Part shown: piece by piece, positions 49,642-58,680 of the stretch | Position numbering within the stretch: the first letter of the stretch is position 1 | Layout: the number at the start of each line of letters is the position of its first letter | From: an uncultured Anaerolineae bacterium | GTDB taxonomy: Bacteria; Chloroflexota; Anaerolineae; Anaerolineales; Villigracilaceae | Assembly: GCA_903822545.1 (NCBI GenBank) | Contig: CAIJPN010000068.1 | Span: forward strand, 22,908-86,907 | Direction: 5' to 3' | Length of the DNA stretch: 64,000 nt | Notes under the pieces: generated by a model | Database searches by the model: none | What the model saw: only the letters and a program-made list of their open reading frames with translations | Told to the model about the DNA's origin: nothing | Position numbers and translations under genes: made by a program

Positions 49642-52600
49642 ATGATCCCAATCAAACTCAAACTCTCTGGCTTTCTCTCATACCGCGACCCTGTGGAAGT
49701 GGATTTCACGCTCTTTGACCTGGCCTGCATCTCCGGGCAGAACGGCGCGGGCAAATCCTCGCTGCTGGATGCCATCACCTGGGTGCTGTTTGGTATAGCT
49801 CGAAAAACAGATGAAAATCTCGTCAACTCTGCTACGGCGCTACAGCGAAATGGAGCGGCAGAAGTTGTATTGATTTTTGAATACGAAAAATCGATCTTCC
49901 AAATTAAAAGAATACTTTTCGCACCGAAGAAAGAGAAAGATGAAAAAACTGGCAAAATTACTGAAACCAAAAAACCTGCGATTTTGGAGTTTTGGATTTT
50001 AGATGATAACAACGAATGGCGTGTCCTCACCGAAAAATCGGTGCGCGCAACGCAGGAACGCATTGAACAAACCCTGCACCTCGATTACGAAACCTTCGTC
50101 AACGCCTCCTTCTTCTTGCAGGGCAAAGCCGACCAGTTCTCCACCGCCAGCGCCAGCGACCGGAAACGCATCCTGTCCAGCATCCTCGGCTTGGAAGAGT
50201 GGGAAACCTACAAAGAACGCACCGCCGAGCGCCGCAAAACCATCGAAAGTGACCTGAACATGGTCGAAGGCCGCCTGGCTGAGATCAACGAAGAACTGGC
50301 GCAGGAAGAGCCGCGCAAAACCCGCCTGAAAGAACTGGAAAGCCAGCTTAAACAACTCGAAACCGCCCGGAAAGCGCAGGAAAAGACGCTTGAGCTGGCA
50401 AAAAGGATGGCCGCTTCGCTCAGCGAACAGCGCAAACTGACCGACACACTGGCTGCCAGCCTGAAGAAAACCCGCGCGAATCATACCGCCCTGGCAGAGC
50501 GTCTCGCCACGCGAGAGACAGAACGCCACTCCCGGGCAATCCTGCTGGAGCACGCCGCCGCTATCGAGGCCGCCTACGCTGCCTGGAATGCCTCCCGCGC
50601 CGGGCTGGAGACACTCGAAACCCTGGCCGCGCAATTCCGCGAACAAGAAAAACGCCGCCAGCCCTTCCTGGATGCCATCAACGCCGAACAAGCGCGGCTG
50701 GAACAGGAAAGGCAGTCACTCACTCATCAGTCGTCAGTGATCAGTGAGCAGTTATCAGCAGTAGAAGATGTGAACGGGCAGCTGGCCGAAGCCGAAAAAT
50801 CCCTGGCGGAGGTGGAAAAACGCCTGGCAAAGCGCGGCGAGTTGGAAACTGAACAGGCCATCGTCAAACGCTTCCGCGAACAATCGACCCTGCGCCAGAA
50901 ACCGCTGACCGACATCCAGACCGAGCAAGCCCGGCTGGAACAGGAACGCGCCAGCCTGCTCAAACAAAAGGAATCGGCGGAAACGCAGCGCGGCGCGCTG
51001 GATAAAATGCTGGCCGAACTGGCCGAAGCCGAAACATCCCTGGCGGAGGTGGAGTCCCAGCTTGCCAAACGTGATGAGCTGGATGCTGACCTGAAAACGC
51101 GGCAGCACCGTCAGGTGGAGTTGAACGCTGAGAATACCCGCCTGAAGCTGGAGATGGATGAGTTGAAAGACCGTCTCGACCTGCTGGGGGCGGCGGAAGG
51201 GGCAGTTTGCCCACTCTGCGGGCAGCCGATCAGCGCCGGGGAGAAAGAAAAGCTGATTGAACAGCTAAAAAGCGATGGGAAGCAGCGCGGCGACCGGCAC
51301 CGCGCCAACACCGCAGCGTTGCTCGAACTCAAAGGGCAGGTCGAAGCCCTGGAGAAGCAAATCCCGCAATTCAAAAAGGCTGAACGCGAGCGCGTGCTCT
51401 CGGCCAGCAAAGTGGCCGAGATTTCGGCGCGCATGGATGCCAACCGCAAGTCGGTGGAAAGCTGGGATTCTGGCGGGGCCGGGCGGCTTGTCGAAGTGGA
51501 GAAAACGCTCCAGGGCGGGACGTTCGCTGCCCAGGCGCGGGAATATCTCACCAGGATCGAGAAAGAATTGGGGGCCATCGCCAAAGCCATGGGGCTGGTC
51601 ATCCAAAAAGGCCAGGATGTTTTCCCGCTGGTCGAAAAAGAAGTCTTTTTGCTCGAAGCGCGCTGGACGGAGCTTTCTAAATTTGAACAGGAGCGTTCGC
51701 GGCAGCTGGCGCAGGTGGCGCAGTTGACCCAAAAACGCGATTCGTTGCGGGCCGAGATCGAAAAATGGCAAAAAACCGGACAGCCGCGGCTGGTGGAAGT
51801 GGATAACACGCTGCAAAGCGGCAGTTTCAGTGCCGAAGCGCGCGCCGGGCTGGCCGCCATCGATGCGGAACTGGCTGCGCTGGGCTATGATCGCGCTGCC
51901 CACGATAGGTTGCGCGCTACCGAAGCTGCCGCCCGCAGCAGCGAGGCTGAGTACCGTGATCTGCAAGCTGCCCGCGCCGCCATCGCCCCGCTGGATGATG
52001 AGATCGGCAGCCTGAAAGCGCAGTTGGAAGAGCGGCAGGCGGAACTGGACTCTGCCGAGGATGCCTATGCCGAAGCCGCCGGGGCGCTGGCCAGCGCGGA
52101 GGAGCAAATCCCCGACCTGGACGCCACCGAAGATGAATTCCTGCGGCTGCAAGAGAGCGAAAACCGCCTGAACCAGGAAGTAGGCATGGCGCGCCAGATG
52201 GTCAGTGTGCTGTCTAGCCGCAGGCGGCAAAAATCTGAGCAGGAAGCCCGCCGCGAGGAGTTGGCGCTGGAGATTTCGCGCCACAAACAGCTTGAAAAAG
52301 CTTTTGGCAAGGATGGCGTCCCGGCGCTGCTGATCGAGCAGGCCATCCCGCAGATCGAAGAAAAGGCCAACGAACTGCTCGACCGGCTCTCGAATGGCAG
52401 CATGTCGGTGCGGTTTATCACCCAGGCCACCTATAAAGACAAAAAACGCGATGATTTGCGCGAAACCCTCGATATTGTCATCAGCGACCCGGCGGGCACG
52501 CGCGAATATGAGATGTTCAGCGGCGGCGAGGCTTTTCGGGTCAACTTTGCCATCCGGCTGGCGCTCAGTGAAATCCTGTCCAGCCGCACCGGGGCCAGGC

Positions 52601-52800
52601 TCCAGACCCTGGTCATTGATGAAGGCTTCGGCTCGCAGGATGCCCAGGGCCGCCAGCGCCTGATCGAAGCCATTAACCTGGTGAAGAGCGATTTTGCCAA
52701 GATTCTCATCATCACCCACCTGGACGAACTCAAAGAAGCCTTCCCTAACCGCATTGAGGTGGAGAAGACACCTAGGGGCAGCAGCGTGCGGGTGATTTAA
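49642..52800 (+). CDS. sbcC: SbcC/Rad50-like SMC-family nuclease subunit
   Basis: A 1,052-residue protein. N-terminal Walker A GQNGAGKSSLLDAITW (about residue 33), long coiled coils with a zinc-hook CPLC (C523 and C526), and a C-terminal part with SGGEAFRVN signature and Walker B LVIDEGFGSQD. SbcC works with SbcD nuclease to cut hairpins and process double-strand breaks. No sbcD is adjacent. Residues about 360-378 (SSVISEQLSAV) are coded by a dispersed repeat. The ATG is defined by strong N-terminal homology (MIPIKLKLSGFLSY). Confidence 0.95.
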   Translation: MIPIKLKLSGFLSYRDPVEVDFTLFDLACISGQNGAGKSSLLDAITWVLFGIARKTDENLVNSATALQRNGAAEVVLIFEYEKSIFQIKRILFAPKKEKDEKTGKITETKKPAILEFWILDDNNEWRVLTEKSVRATQERIEQTLHLDYETFVNASFFLQGKADQFSTASASDRKRILSSILGLEEWETYKERTAERRKTIESDLNMVEGRLAEINEELAQEEPRKTRLKELESQLKQLETARKAQEKTLELAKRMAASLSEQRKLTDTLAASLKKTRANHTALAERLATRETERHSRAILLEHAAAIEAAYAAWNASRAGLETLETLAAQFREQEKRRQPFLDAINAEQARLEQERQSLTHQSSVISEQLSAVEDVNGQLAEAEKSLAEVEKRLAKRGELETEQAIVKRFREQSTLRQKPLTDIQTEQARLEQERASLLKQKESAETQRGALDKMLAELAEAETSLAEVESQLAKRDELDADLKTRQHRQVELNAENTRLKLEMDELKDRLDLLGAAEGAVCPLCGQPISAGEKEKLIEQLKSDGKQRGDRHRANTAALLELKGQVEALEKQIPQFKKAERERVLSASKVAEISARMDANRKSVESWDSGGAGRLVEVEKTLQGGTFAAQAREYLTRIEKELGAIAKAMGLVIQKGQDVFPLVEKEVFLLEARWTELSKFEQERSRQLAQVAQLTQKRDSLRAEIEKWQKTGQPRLVEVDNTLQSGSFSAEARAGLAAIDAELAALGYDRAAHDRLRATEAAARSSEAEYRDLQAARAAIAPLDDEIGSLKAQLEERQAELDSAEDAYAEAAGALASAEEQIPDLDATEDEFLRLQESENRLNQEVGMARQMVSVLSSRRRQKSEQEARREELALEISRHKQLEKAFGKDGVPALLIEQAIPQIEEKANELLDRLSNGSMSVRFITQATYKDKKRDDLRETLDIVISDPAGTREYEMFSGGEAFRVNFAIRLALSEILSSRTGARLQTLVIDEGFGSQDAQGRQRLIEAINLVKSDFAKILIITHLDELKEAFPNRIEVEKTPRGSSVRVI
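50725..50763. repeat. CAGTGATCAGTGAGCAG-type repeat inside sbcC
   Basis: The stretch CAGTCGTCAGTGATCAGTGA followed by GCAGTTATCAGCAG resembles the common CAGTTATCAGTGA-type interspersed repeat (from memory). It is in frame in the coiled-coil region. Confidence 0.6.
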
Positions 52801-52864
52801 CAAGCCCCAAATGGGAATTGTGCGCCAGTTTTTAGAATTCACTGCATATTCAAAGGGAAAAAAG

Positions 52865-54103
52865 ATGAAAAACATAACCGTAAAACTATTACCCCTGTTG
52901 TTCCTTTTCTTACTAATGGTGCTTTTATTTTCATCACCAGATTTCCAAGGGGATGAAGGCGGTTATGTTGCATATGCCACCCGCTTATCACAAGGGGAAA
53001 TTTATCCCTTGCGCGATGTTTCATTGTGGTGGGGCCCTGGCTATCCTATTGTCCTGATACCTTTTGTTCTTTTCAAGCTTCCTCTCCTGTTTGCCAAATT
53101 TTTAAATGCATTTTTCCTTTTCGGAGCTTTGCTTTATTTTTACGAAGCTTTGGCTCAGTGGGTGAATAAAACTCATGCAACATTATTTACATTTTTACTC
53201 GGGTTCTATCCTCCTTTGTGGAGGGAAGTACACTTGCTGATAACCGAAAATCTGGTTTTTTTTCTAATTTGCGGCTTTATATTTCATTTTGCTGCATCAA
53301 ATAGAGGAAACCAAAAATCCCGTTTTCATCTTGTGATGGCATCATTTTTTTTAGGGTATTTGGCTTTAACAAAAGTTTTCTATGGCTATGTGATTCTCAT
53401 AGGGCTATTGTCATTTCTTTTCTTTTATACTTGGCAAAAAAAAGAATGGTTCAAGAAAACTACCTATATCTATTTATTGGCCCTGGTTTGGTGTTTGCCT
53501 TATCTTCTGTATACCTATTCTCTTACGAATAAGATATTTTACTGGGGTACGTCAGGGGGCTCAACTTTATATTGGATGTCTTCGCCCTACAGTGGTGACT
53601 TAGGAGATTGGCAGGCCAACCCGGATGTAGAAAAGCTTCCTGATCTAGAACGCCACAGGGAATTTTTTGCTACCCTGACAGGAATTTCTGAAGTTGAAGT
53701 TGACAATAAATTTAAAGAGCGTGCATTGCAAAACATTGTTCATAATCCCAAAAAATATCTTTTAAATTGGATGGCAAATATTGGGCGTTTATTATTTTCA
53801 TACCCGTTCTCTTATACCCAGCAAAAAATAACAACATTCTTTTATCTTATCCCCAATATGTTCGTTGTAGTTGGTTTCATTTTGAGCATCTATCCTGCTA
53901 TTTTGAAGAGAAAAGCCATCCCTTATGAAATGTATGTCTTACTGTATTTTTGTTTTATTGCTTTTGGTGGTACTTCTCTTCTCAGCGCATACGATCGGCA
54001 GTTTCGCCCTCTCGTGCCAATATTGTTGTTGTGGATTGCATTTATTTATACACGTATATTGACAATCCAACTGCGCCCGGATTCCGAAATTAAATCAGAC
54101 TGA
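52865..54103 (+). CDS. GT39-like membrane glycosyltransferase, AT-rich
   Basis: From the ATG at 52865 (MKNITVKLLPLLF), with AAAGGGAAAAAAG upstream, 412 residues. About ten TM segments; the first periplasmic loop has DFQGDEGGYVAYATRL, resembling the acidic D-E motif of GT39/ArnT-type enzymes that use polyprenyl-phosphate sugars. The codon use and base composition are clearly AT-rich compared with sbcC and the next gene, suggesting recent acquisition. Confidence 0.8.
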   Translation: MKNITVKLLPLLFLFLLMVLLFSSPDFQGDEGGYVAYATRLSQGEIYPLRDVSLWWGPGYPIVLIPFVLFKLPLLFAKFLNAFFLFGALLYFYEALAQWVNKTHATLFTFLLGFYPPLWREVHLLITENLVFFLICGFIFHFAASNRGNQKSRFHLVMASFFLGYLALTKVFYGYVILIGLLSFLFFYTWQKKEWFKKTTYIYLLALVWCLPYLLYTYSLTNKIFYWGTSGGSTLYWMSSPYSGDLGDWQANPDVEKLPDLERHREFFATLTGISEVEVDNKFKERALQNIVHNPKKYLLNWMANIGRLLFSYPFSYTQQKITTFFYLIPNMFVVVGFILSIYPAILKRKAIPYEMYVLLYFCFIAFGGTSLLSAYDRQFRPLVPILLLWIAFIYTRILTIQLRPDSEIKSD

Positions 54104-54155
54104 ATATAATCCAGCCAGATCATCGAGAAATTGTAAACCTTCGACATAGCTTTGT

Positions 54156-55316
54156 ATGAATTTTCTCGTTATTTCCACCCTCGCCTTCCTCGCCGCCATC
54201 GCCATCATCCACTGGCTGCACAACCAGCACCACCTCGATATCGTCGCGCATCCCGCGCAGCCGCAGCCGCCCTACCCGCTCGTTTCGGTGCTCATCCCGG
54301 CTCGCAACGAGCAGAACAACATCCGGCGCTGTGTCGAAGCCATTCTGGCGCAGGATTACCCCAATTTCGAGTGTTTTGTTTTGGATGACCGCTCGACAGA
54401 CGCCACCCCCGTTATTTTGACAGAACTCTCCGCCCGCGACTCCCGTCTCGTTATCTTATCAGGGAGCGAACTGCCCCGGGGCTGGGCCGGGAAACCTCAC
54501 GCTTTATACCAGGCCCAAAAATCTGCCCGTGGCGAATGGCTTTTATTCATCGACGCCGATACGTTTCTCGAACCTTCGGCCATCGCCACCGCCCTGGCCT
54601 TTGCCCGCCAAACTGGCGCAGACCTGTTCACCGTCATCACCCGCCAATTGATGGGCACCTTCTGGGAAAAAACCGTCCTGCCGCTGGTCATGACCGCGCT
54701 ATCGGTTGGGTTTTCGCCGCGCAAAGTCAACAACCCCAAAACCCGCGACGCCATTGCCAACGGGCAGTTCATCTTCATCAAACGCAGCGTTTACGATGCA
54801 GTTGGCGGGCACGAAAAACTCAAAGACCGCATCGTCGAAGACAAAGCCATCTCTGAGCAGGTGAAATGGAACGGTTACCGTCTGGTTGTGGCCGATGGCC
54901 AGCCGATTGCCGCCACACGCATGTACACATCCCTGCCGCAAATGTGGGAAGGCTGGACAAAAAACATCTACCTCGGCCTGGCCGATCACCCCGCCCTGAT
55001 GCTGCTGGGCGTTTTTGGCGCATTCCTGGCGCTGACGGCAGCCCTGTTTATGCCCATCTGGCCGCTGCTGGGGCTCGCCTGGTGGCTCAACGGCGGCGGG
55101 TGGATGTCGCAGGCCGTCATCATCGAAGCGTTGTCGGTCTGGGCCTACCTGGTTTTCATTCGCGCACAGGCTTCGCAGGCCATGGGCATCTCACGCTGGT
55201 ACGCCCTGACCCTGCCGCTCGGCGCAGGCGTTTTCGCCGCCATGATGTTCACATCTGCCTGGAAAGTGCTCTCCGGCCAGGGCGTCACCTGGCGCGGCAG
55301 GCGCTACCACCCGTAA
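54156..55316 (+). CDS. Family 2 glycosyltransferase with C-terminal TM segments
   Basis: A 386-residue protein: N-terminal TM (MNFLVISTLAFLAAIAI), GT-A domain with VSVLIPARNEQNNI, FVLDDRSTD, FIDADTFLEP (DxD) and later VEDKAISEQVKWNG, then three or four TM segments. The layout matches CrtQ/HpnB-like membrane-associated transferases. Acceptor unknown; it may cooperate with the neighbouring GT39-like enzyme. Confidence 0.9.
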   Translation: MNFLVISTLAFLAAIAIIHWLHNQHHLDIVAHPAQPQPPYPLVSVLIPARNEQNNIRRCVEAILAQDYPNFECFVLDDRSTDATPVILTELSARDSRLVILSGSELPRGWAGKPHALYQAQKSARGEWLLFIDADTFLEPSAIATALAFARQTGADLFTVITRQLMGTFWEKTVLPLVMTALSVGFSPRKVNNPKTRDAIANGQFIFIKRSVYDAVGGHEKLKDRIVEDKAISEQVKWNGYRLVVADGQPIAATRMYTSLPQMWEGWTKNIYLGLADHPALMLLGVFGAFLALTAALFMPIWPLLGLAWWLNGGGWMSQAVIIEALSVWAYLVFIRAQASQAMGISRWYALTLPLGAGVFAAMMFTSAWKVLSGQGVTWRGRRYHP

Positions 55317-55385
55317 GAATCATGATGCGACGTGCCCTGAGTGTAAAATAACTTTAAGAAAACCCTGAAAATCGGCGTGGGCAGC

Positions 55386-55415
55386 TTGACGCTGCTTAAG
55401 CCGGGGTGGTATGAT
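55386..55415 (+). promoter_or_regulatory. Promoter of the first TPR gene
   Basis: TTGACG (55386-55391), an 18-nt spacer and TATGAT (55410-55415). The predicted start falls at or 1-2 nt before the ATG at 55424. Confidence 0.55.
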
Positions 55416-55423
55416 GATAAGCT

Positions 55424-56689
55424 ATGTATCTTAAAGGCAGTAAATGGAGCATGCAGCGTCGTCGCAAGCCGTTAAATTATTTCCGGATTGCGTTTTTGGT
55501 GATTCTGATTGTGTTACTGGTATATGTTAACCAGATTGCCGCAACCATCCCCTCGCCGTTCATCCCCACCCCCACCCCCACCCGTGACCCAGAATCCCTG
55601 GTTTCAGAAGCTACCCAGCTTTTTGCGCAGGGAAAACTCCAGCAGTCGATCGAAACCTACCAGGCTGCCCTGGCAGCGCGTCCCAACGAACCAGCGCTCT
55701 ATATCGCCGTGGCGCGCGCTCAAATCTATGTTGGGCAATATGCCCAGGCCCAGGTAAATGCTGAAAATGCGTTGCTGCTCAACCCAAACAACGCCATGGC
55801 CTATACCATGCGCGCCTGGGCGCTGCTGATGCAAGGCGACAGCCTGAACGCCGAGGCTGCCATCAAAGATGCGCTCAAGATCGATCCGAACAACGGCATT
55901 GCCCACGCCGTCTACGCCGAATTGATCGCCCGCCAGTTTTTTGATGGGACCGCAGCCCTGAATGCCGTTGACCGCATGGGCGAAGAATCACGCACCGCCC
56001 TGGCGCTGGCCCCAGAAAGCCTGGAAGCGCATCGCGCCCGCGGCTATGTGCTGTACGTCACCCAGAACTACGCCGATGCCATCCAGGAATACCAGGCTGC
56101 CATTGCCATCAACGGCAATATCGCTGATCTGTACCTGAACCTGGGATTGAACTACCGCGCCATAGGCGTCAACGACAAAGCAGTTGAAGCATTCTCGCGC
56201 GCCAACACCCTCAACCCGCCCGACCCGCTGCCCGACCTGTATATCTCCCGCACCTACGCCAACATCGGTGAATATGCCAAAGCCGAGCAATACGCCGAAC
56301 AGGCAGTCCGCGATGTCCCCGGAGATGCCTTCCTGCGCGGCAACCTGGGTGTGATGTATTACCGTAACCTGAAATGGCCGGATGCTGTTAGAGAACTATC
56401 GCTGGTGGTTAACGGCGGCCAGACCGAGGATGGGATCGACATCACCCCGCTCGAATTGACCCCGGATGTGCCCCGCATAATCGAATATTACTCTGTCTAT
56501 GCCATCACGCTGGTGCGTCTCAAACGTTGTGGCGAAGCCCTGCCCATCGCCGCCCGCCTGCAAGAGCGCACCCCCAACGATGAAACAGCTCAATTCAACG
56601 CCAGTGAAATTATCCGTATGTGTTCTGAAGCCGCTGGCACCCTCCAGGCCACCGAGACACCCGCGCCTGAAACCACTCCATCCCCATAA
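55424..56689 (+). CDS. Membrane-anchored TPR protein (paralogue 1)
   Basis: A 421-residue protein. The N-terminal basic stretch and TM (FRIAFLVILIVLLVYVNQI) are followed by a PTPTPTR linker and about seven TPR units (AQGKLQQSIETYQAALAARP, VGQYAQAQVNAENALLLNP, MQGDSLNAEAAIKDALKIDP). It ends in a Thr/Pro-rich tail (TETPAPETTPSP). It should sit in the membrane with the TPR region outside (inference from the linker type). The following gene is a paralogue 3 nt downstream. Function unknown. Confidence 0.8.
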   Translation: MYLKGSKWSMQRRRKPLNYFRIAFLVILIVLLVYVNQIAATIPSPFIPTPTPTRDPESLVSEATQLFAQGKLQQSIETYQAALAARPNEPALYIAVARAQIYVGQYAQAQVNAENALLLNPNNAMAYTMRAWALLMQGDSLNAEAAIKDALKIDPNNGIAHAVYAELIARQFFDGTAALNAVDRMGEESRTALALAPESLEAHRARGYVLYVTQNYADAIQEYQAAIAINGNIADLYLNLGLNYRAIGVNDKAVEAFSRANTLNPPDPLPDLYISRTYANIGEYAKAEQYAEQAVRDVPGDAFLRGNLGVMYYRNLKWPDAVRELSLVVNGGQTEDGIDITPLELTPDVPRIIEYYSVYAITLVRLKRCGEALPIAARLQERTPNDETAQFNASEIIRMCSEAAGTLQATETPAPETTPSP

Positions 56690-56692
56690 AAA

Positions 56693-58162
56693 ATGCAAGT
56701 TAACTCGCGCCGTCCACTCTTCAACCGGCGTTCGCACTCAAATATCTACCGCGTGTTCCTGTGGTCGATTTTAATCCTGGCGGGCGTCTGGGTTATTCGC
56801 AGCACCAACCAGGGTGAGATCAAACCTGTTGGACAGCCAACCCCCACGCCCACCCGCACCACCACATCACTCGTCACCGAGGGGGATGCCCACTTCACCA
56901 CCGGCAAACTGGATGCAGCCATCACCGCCTACCAGCAAGCGCTGGCCATTGATCCCAACAACGCCGAAGTGTGGGCAAAAATGGCCCGCATCCAGGTTTA
57001 CTCCAGCGAACTGCTCACCAGCGACGAAGCCAAACGCATCCGGCTTCGAGAAGCGTTGGATTCAATTAACCAGGCCAAAGCCCTCTCTCCCGAAGATAGT
57101 ACGGTGGCTGCCATCCGCGCTTTCGTGCTCGACTGGAACTCCAACCCTTATCTCAACCCCGATCTGACCAGCGATTACCTGGTTGAAGCCGAACAGGAAG
57201 CCCAGCGCGCCCTGCAACTGGATGGCACCAACACCCTCGGCCTGGTCTACTACGCCGAAATCCTGATCGACCAGCAAAACTTGCCCCAGGGTGATGAACT
57301 CCTCAGCCAGGCAATCGAGCGCGGCGAAGAGATCATGGATTTGCACCGTGTTTATGCCTACCTGCTTGAATCTTACGGCCTTTACAACCAGGCTATCCAG
57401 GAATACGACAAAGCCATTGCCATCAATCCCAACCTGACCTTCCTGTACCTGCGTGCCGGGGCAAACTACCGCCAGCTAGCTTTTGGCAACAAAATTGAAG
57501 AACAACAAAAGGCGCTGTACGAACAATCACTGGATTATTTTGCCAAAGCCGCGCGCATCAACGAACAGTTGGGTGTACAAGACCCCATCCCATATCTGTC
57601 GATTGCCAAAACTTACTCGCAACTGGGAGAATACTTCATTGCCGGGCGCAACGTACTCAAGGCGCTTTCCTTCAAACCTGATGACGCCGATGTGTATGGG
57701 CAACTGGGCATTGTTTTCTTCAAATCGCGCAACTACGAAGGCTCCATTCCGGCGCTCAAATGTGCCATCCGCGGCTGCACAGCAGAAGAAAGCTGCGAAG
57801 CGCGCGGCGGCTGCGATGATACCGAAATCGGCATGGAAGTTCAGGGATTGCCGCTCTCACAAAGCACAGTCGTCTATTACTATACCTATGGCTCAGTGCT
57901 GGCCGCGCTCAGCCGCCCGCGCCAGAATTATTGCGCCGAAGCCATGCAAGTGTTTAGCGAAGTGCGCGCCTTTACCACCGAAGCCAGTATCATCGGCATT
58001 ATTCGGGAGGGGGAATCGATCTGTTATCGCGTGGGGATACCGGGAATTGCTACGGCCATCCCAACCTCGCTTCCCGGTGAGACACAATCTGCCCCGATGC
58101 CTGCTCCTGCCACCGAGACCCCGGGCCCCGCGCTGGAAGTAACCCCCAGCCCCTCAGGGTAG
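56693..58162 (+). CDS. Membrane-anchored TPR protein (paralogue 2)
   Basis: A 489-residue paralogue of the previous gene: N-terminal TM (IYRVFLWSILILAGVWVI), PTPTPTR linker, TPR units (TTGKLDAAITAYQQALAIDP, GLYNQAIQEYDKAIAINP), and a Cys-rich insertion (CAIRGC, CEARGGCDD) absent from paralogue 1, perhaps with disulfides if exported. It has a Pro-rich end. It starts 3 nt after paralogue 1 and precedes groES by 202 nt. Confidence 0.8.
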   Translation: MQVNSRRPLFNRRSHSNIYRVFLWSILILAGVWVIRSTNQGEIKPVGQPTPTPTRTTTSLVTEGDAHFTTGKLDAAITAYQQALAIDPNNAEVWAKMARIQVYSSELLTSDEAKRIRLREALDSINQAKALSPEDSTVAAIRAFVLDWNSNPYLNPDLTSDYLVEAEQEAQRALQLDGTNTLGLVYYAEILIDQQNLPQGDELLSQAIERGEEIMDLHRVYAYLLESYGLYNQAIQEYDKAIAINPNLTFLYLRAGANYRQLAFGNKIEEQQKALYEQSLDYFAKAARINEQLGVQDPIPYLSIAKTYSQLGEYFIAGRNVLKALSFKPDDADVYGQLGIVFFKSRNYEGSIPALKCAIRGCTAEESCEARGGCDDTEIGMEVQGLPLSQSTVVYYYTYGSVLAALSRPRQNYCAEAMQVFSEVRAFTTEASIIGIIREGESICYRVGIPGIATAIPTSLPGETQSAPMPAPATETPGPALEVTPSPSG

Positions 58163-58257
58163 TGCAAACGCTGGTTTAACGGCCACAACACTGACGGGTG
58201 GGAATCTCCACGCCAATGTCAAAGTGTCAGAGATGTGTAAGAAATATTCCGTTCCTC

Positions 58258-58286
58258 TTGACTTCGCATATTAAGGCGGGTATCAT
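58258..58286 (+). promoter_or_regulatory. groES-groEL promoter
   Basis: TTGACT (58258-58263), a 17-nt spacer and TATCAT (58281-58286). The start would fall in or next to the CIRCE operator. Confidence 0.7.
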
Positions 58287-58290
58287 ACTT

Positions 58291-58317
58291 TTAGCACTCG
58301 CATGCTGTGAGTGCTAA
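58291..58317. promoter_or_regulatory. CIRCE operator (HrcA binding site)
   Basis: TTAGCACTC-N9-GAGTGCTAA, a perfect match to the CIRCE consensus. HrcA repressor binds it and releases on heat shock. It overlaps the predicted start of the groES-groEL transcript. Confidence 0.95.
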
Positions 58318-58364
58318 AAAATTGCTATCAAACTAACTAAAAAATCCAAACAGGAGGTAGTTGT

Positions 58365-58661
58365 ATGTCGATTTCCATTAAACCCCTCGGCAACCGTGTG
58401 GTGGTCGAGCCCATCGAACAGGAAGATGTAACCGCTCTGGGCATCGTCCTTCCCGATACCGCCAAAGAGAAGCCCCAGCAAGGCAAAGTCTTGGCTGCTG
58501 GCCCCGGCGACCGCGATGATGAGGGCAAACGTATTGCCATGGATGTGAAAGTTGGCGATAAGGTTTTGTTTGCCAAGTATGCTGGCACCGAATTGAAGAT
58601 GGATGGCAAGAAACTGCTCATCCTGCGCGAGACCGACCTGCTCGGAATTCTCGAAGGTTAA
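58365..58661 (+). CDS. groES: Co-chaperonin GroES
   Basis: A 98-residue GroES with AGGAGG upstream. Conserved blocks [10 protein letters not shown], the mobile loop around [15 protein letters not shown], and [11 protein letters not shown]. It caps GroEL. Under CIRCE control, with groEL 19 nt downstream. Confidence 0.97.
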   Translation: MSISIKPLGNRVVVEPIEQEDVTALGIVLPDTAKEKPQQGKVLAAGPGDRDDEGKRIAMDVKVGDKVLFAKYAGTELKMDGKKLLILRETDLLGILEG

Positions 58662-58680
58662 TTTTACGGAGGAATGAACT

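Noticed and set aside
51265..52875. 536-codon open frame antisense to sbcC
   Set aside because: It is a shadow of a long GC-biased gene; the plus-strand SbcC motifs are complete and the antisense product shows no known pattern.
55560..55585. CCCACCCCCACCC tract as a tandem-repeat or CRISPR-like element
   Set aside because: It codes for the PTPTPTR linker of the TPR protein; the paralogue has the same linker with different codons.
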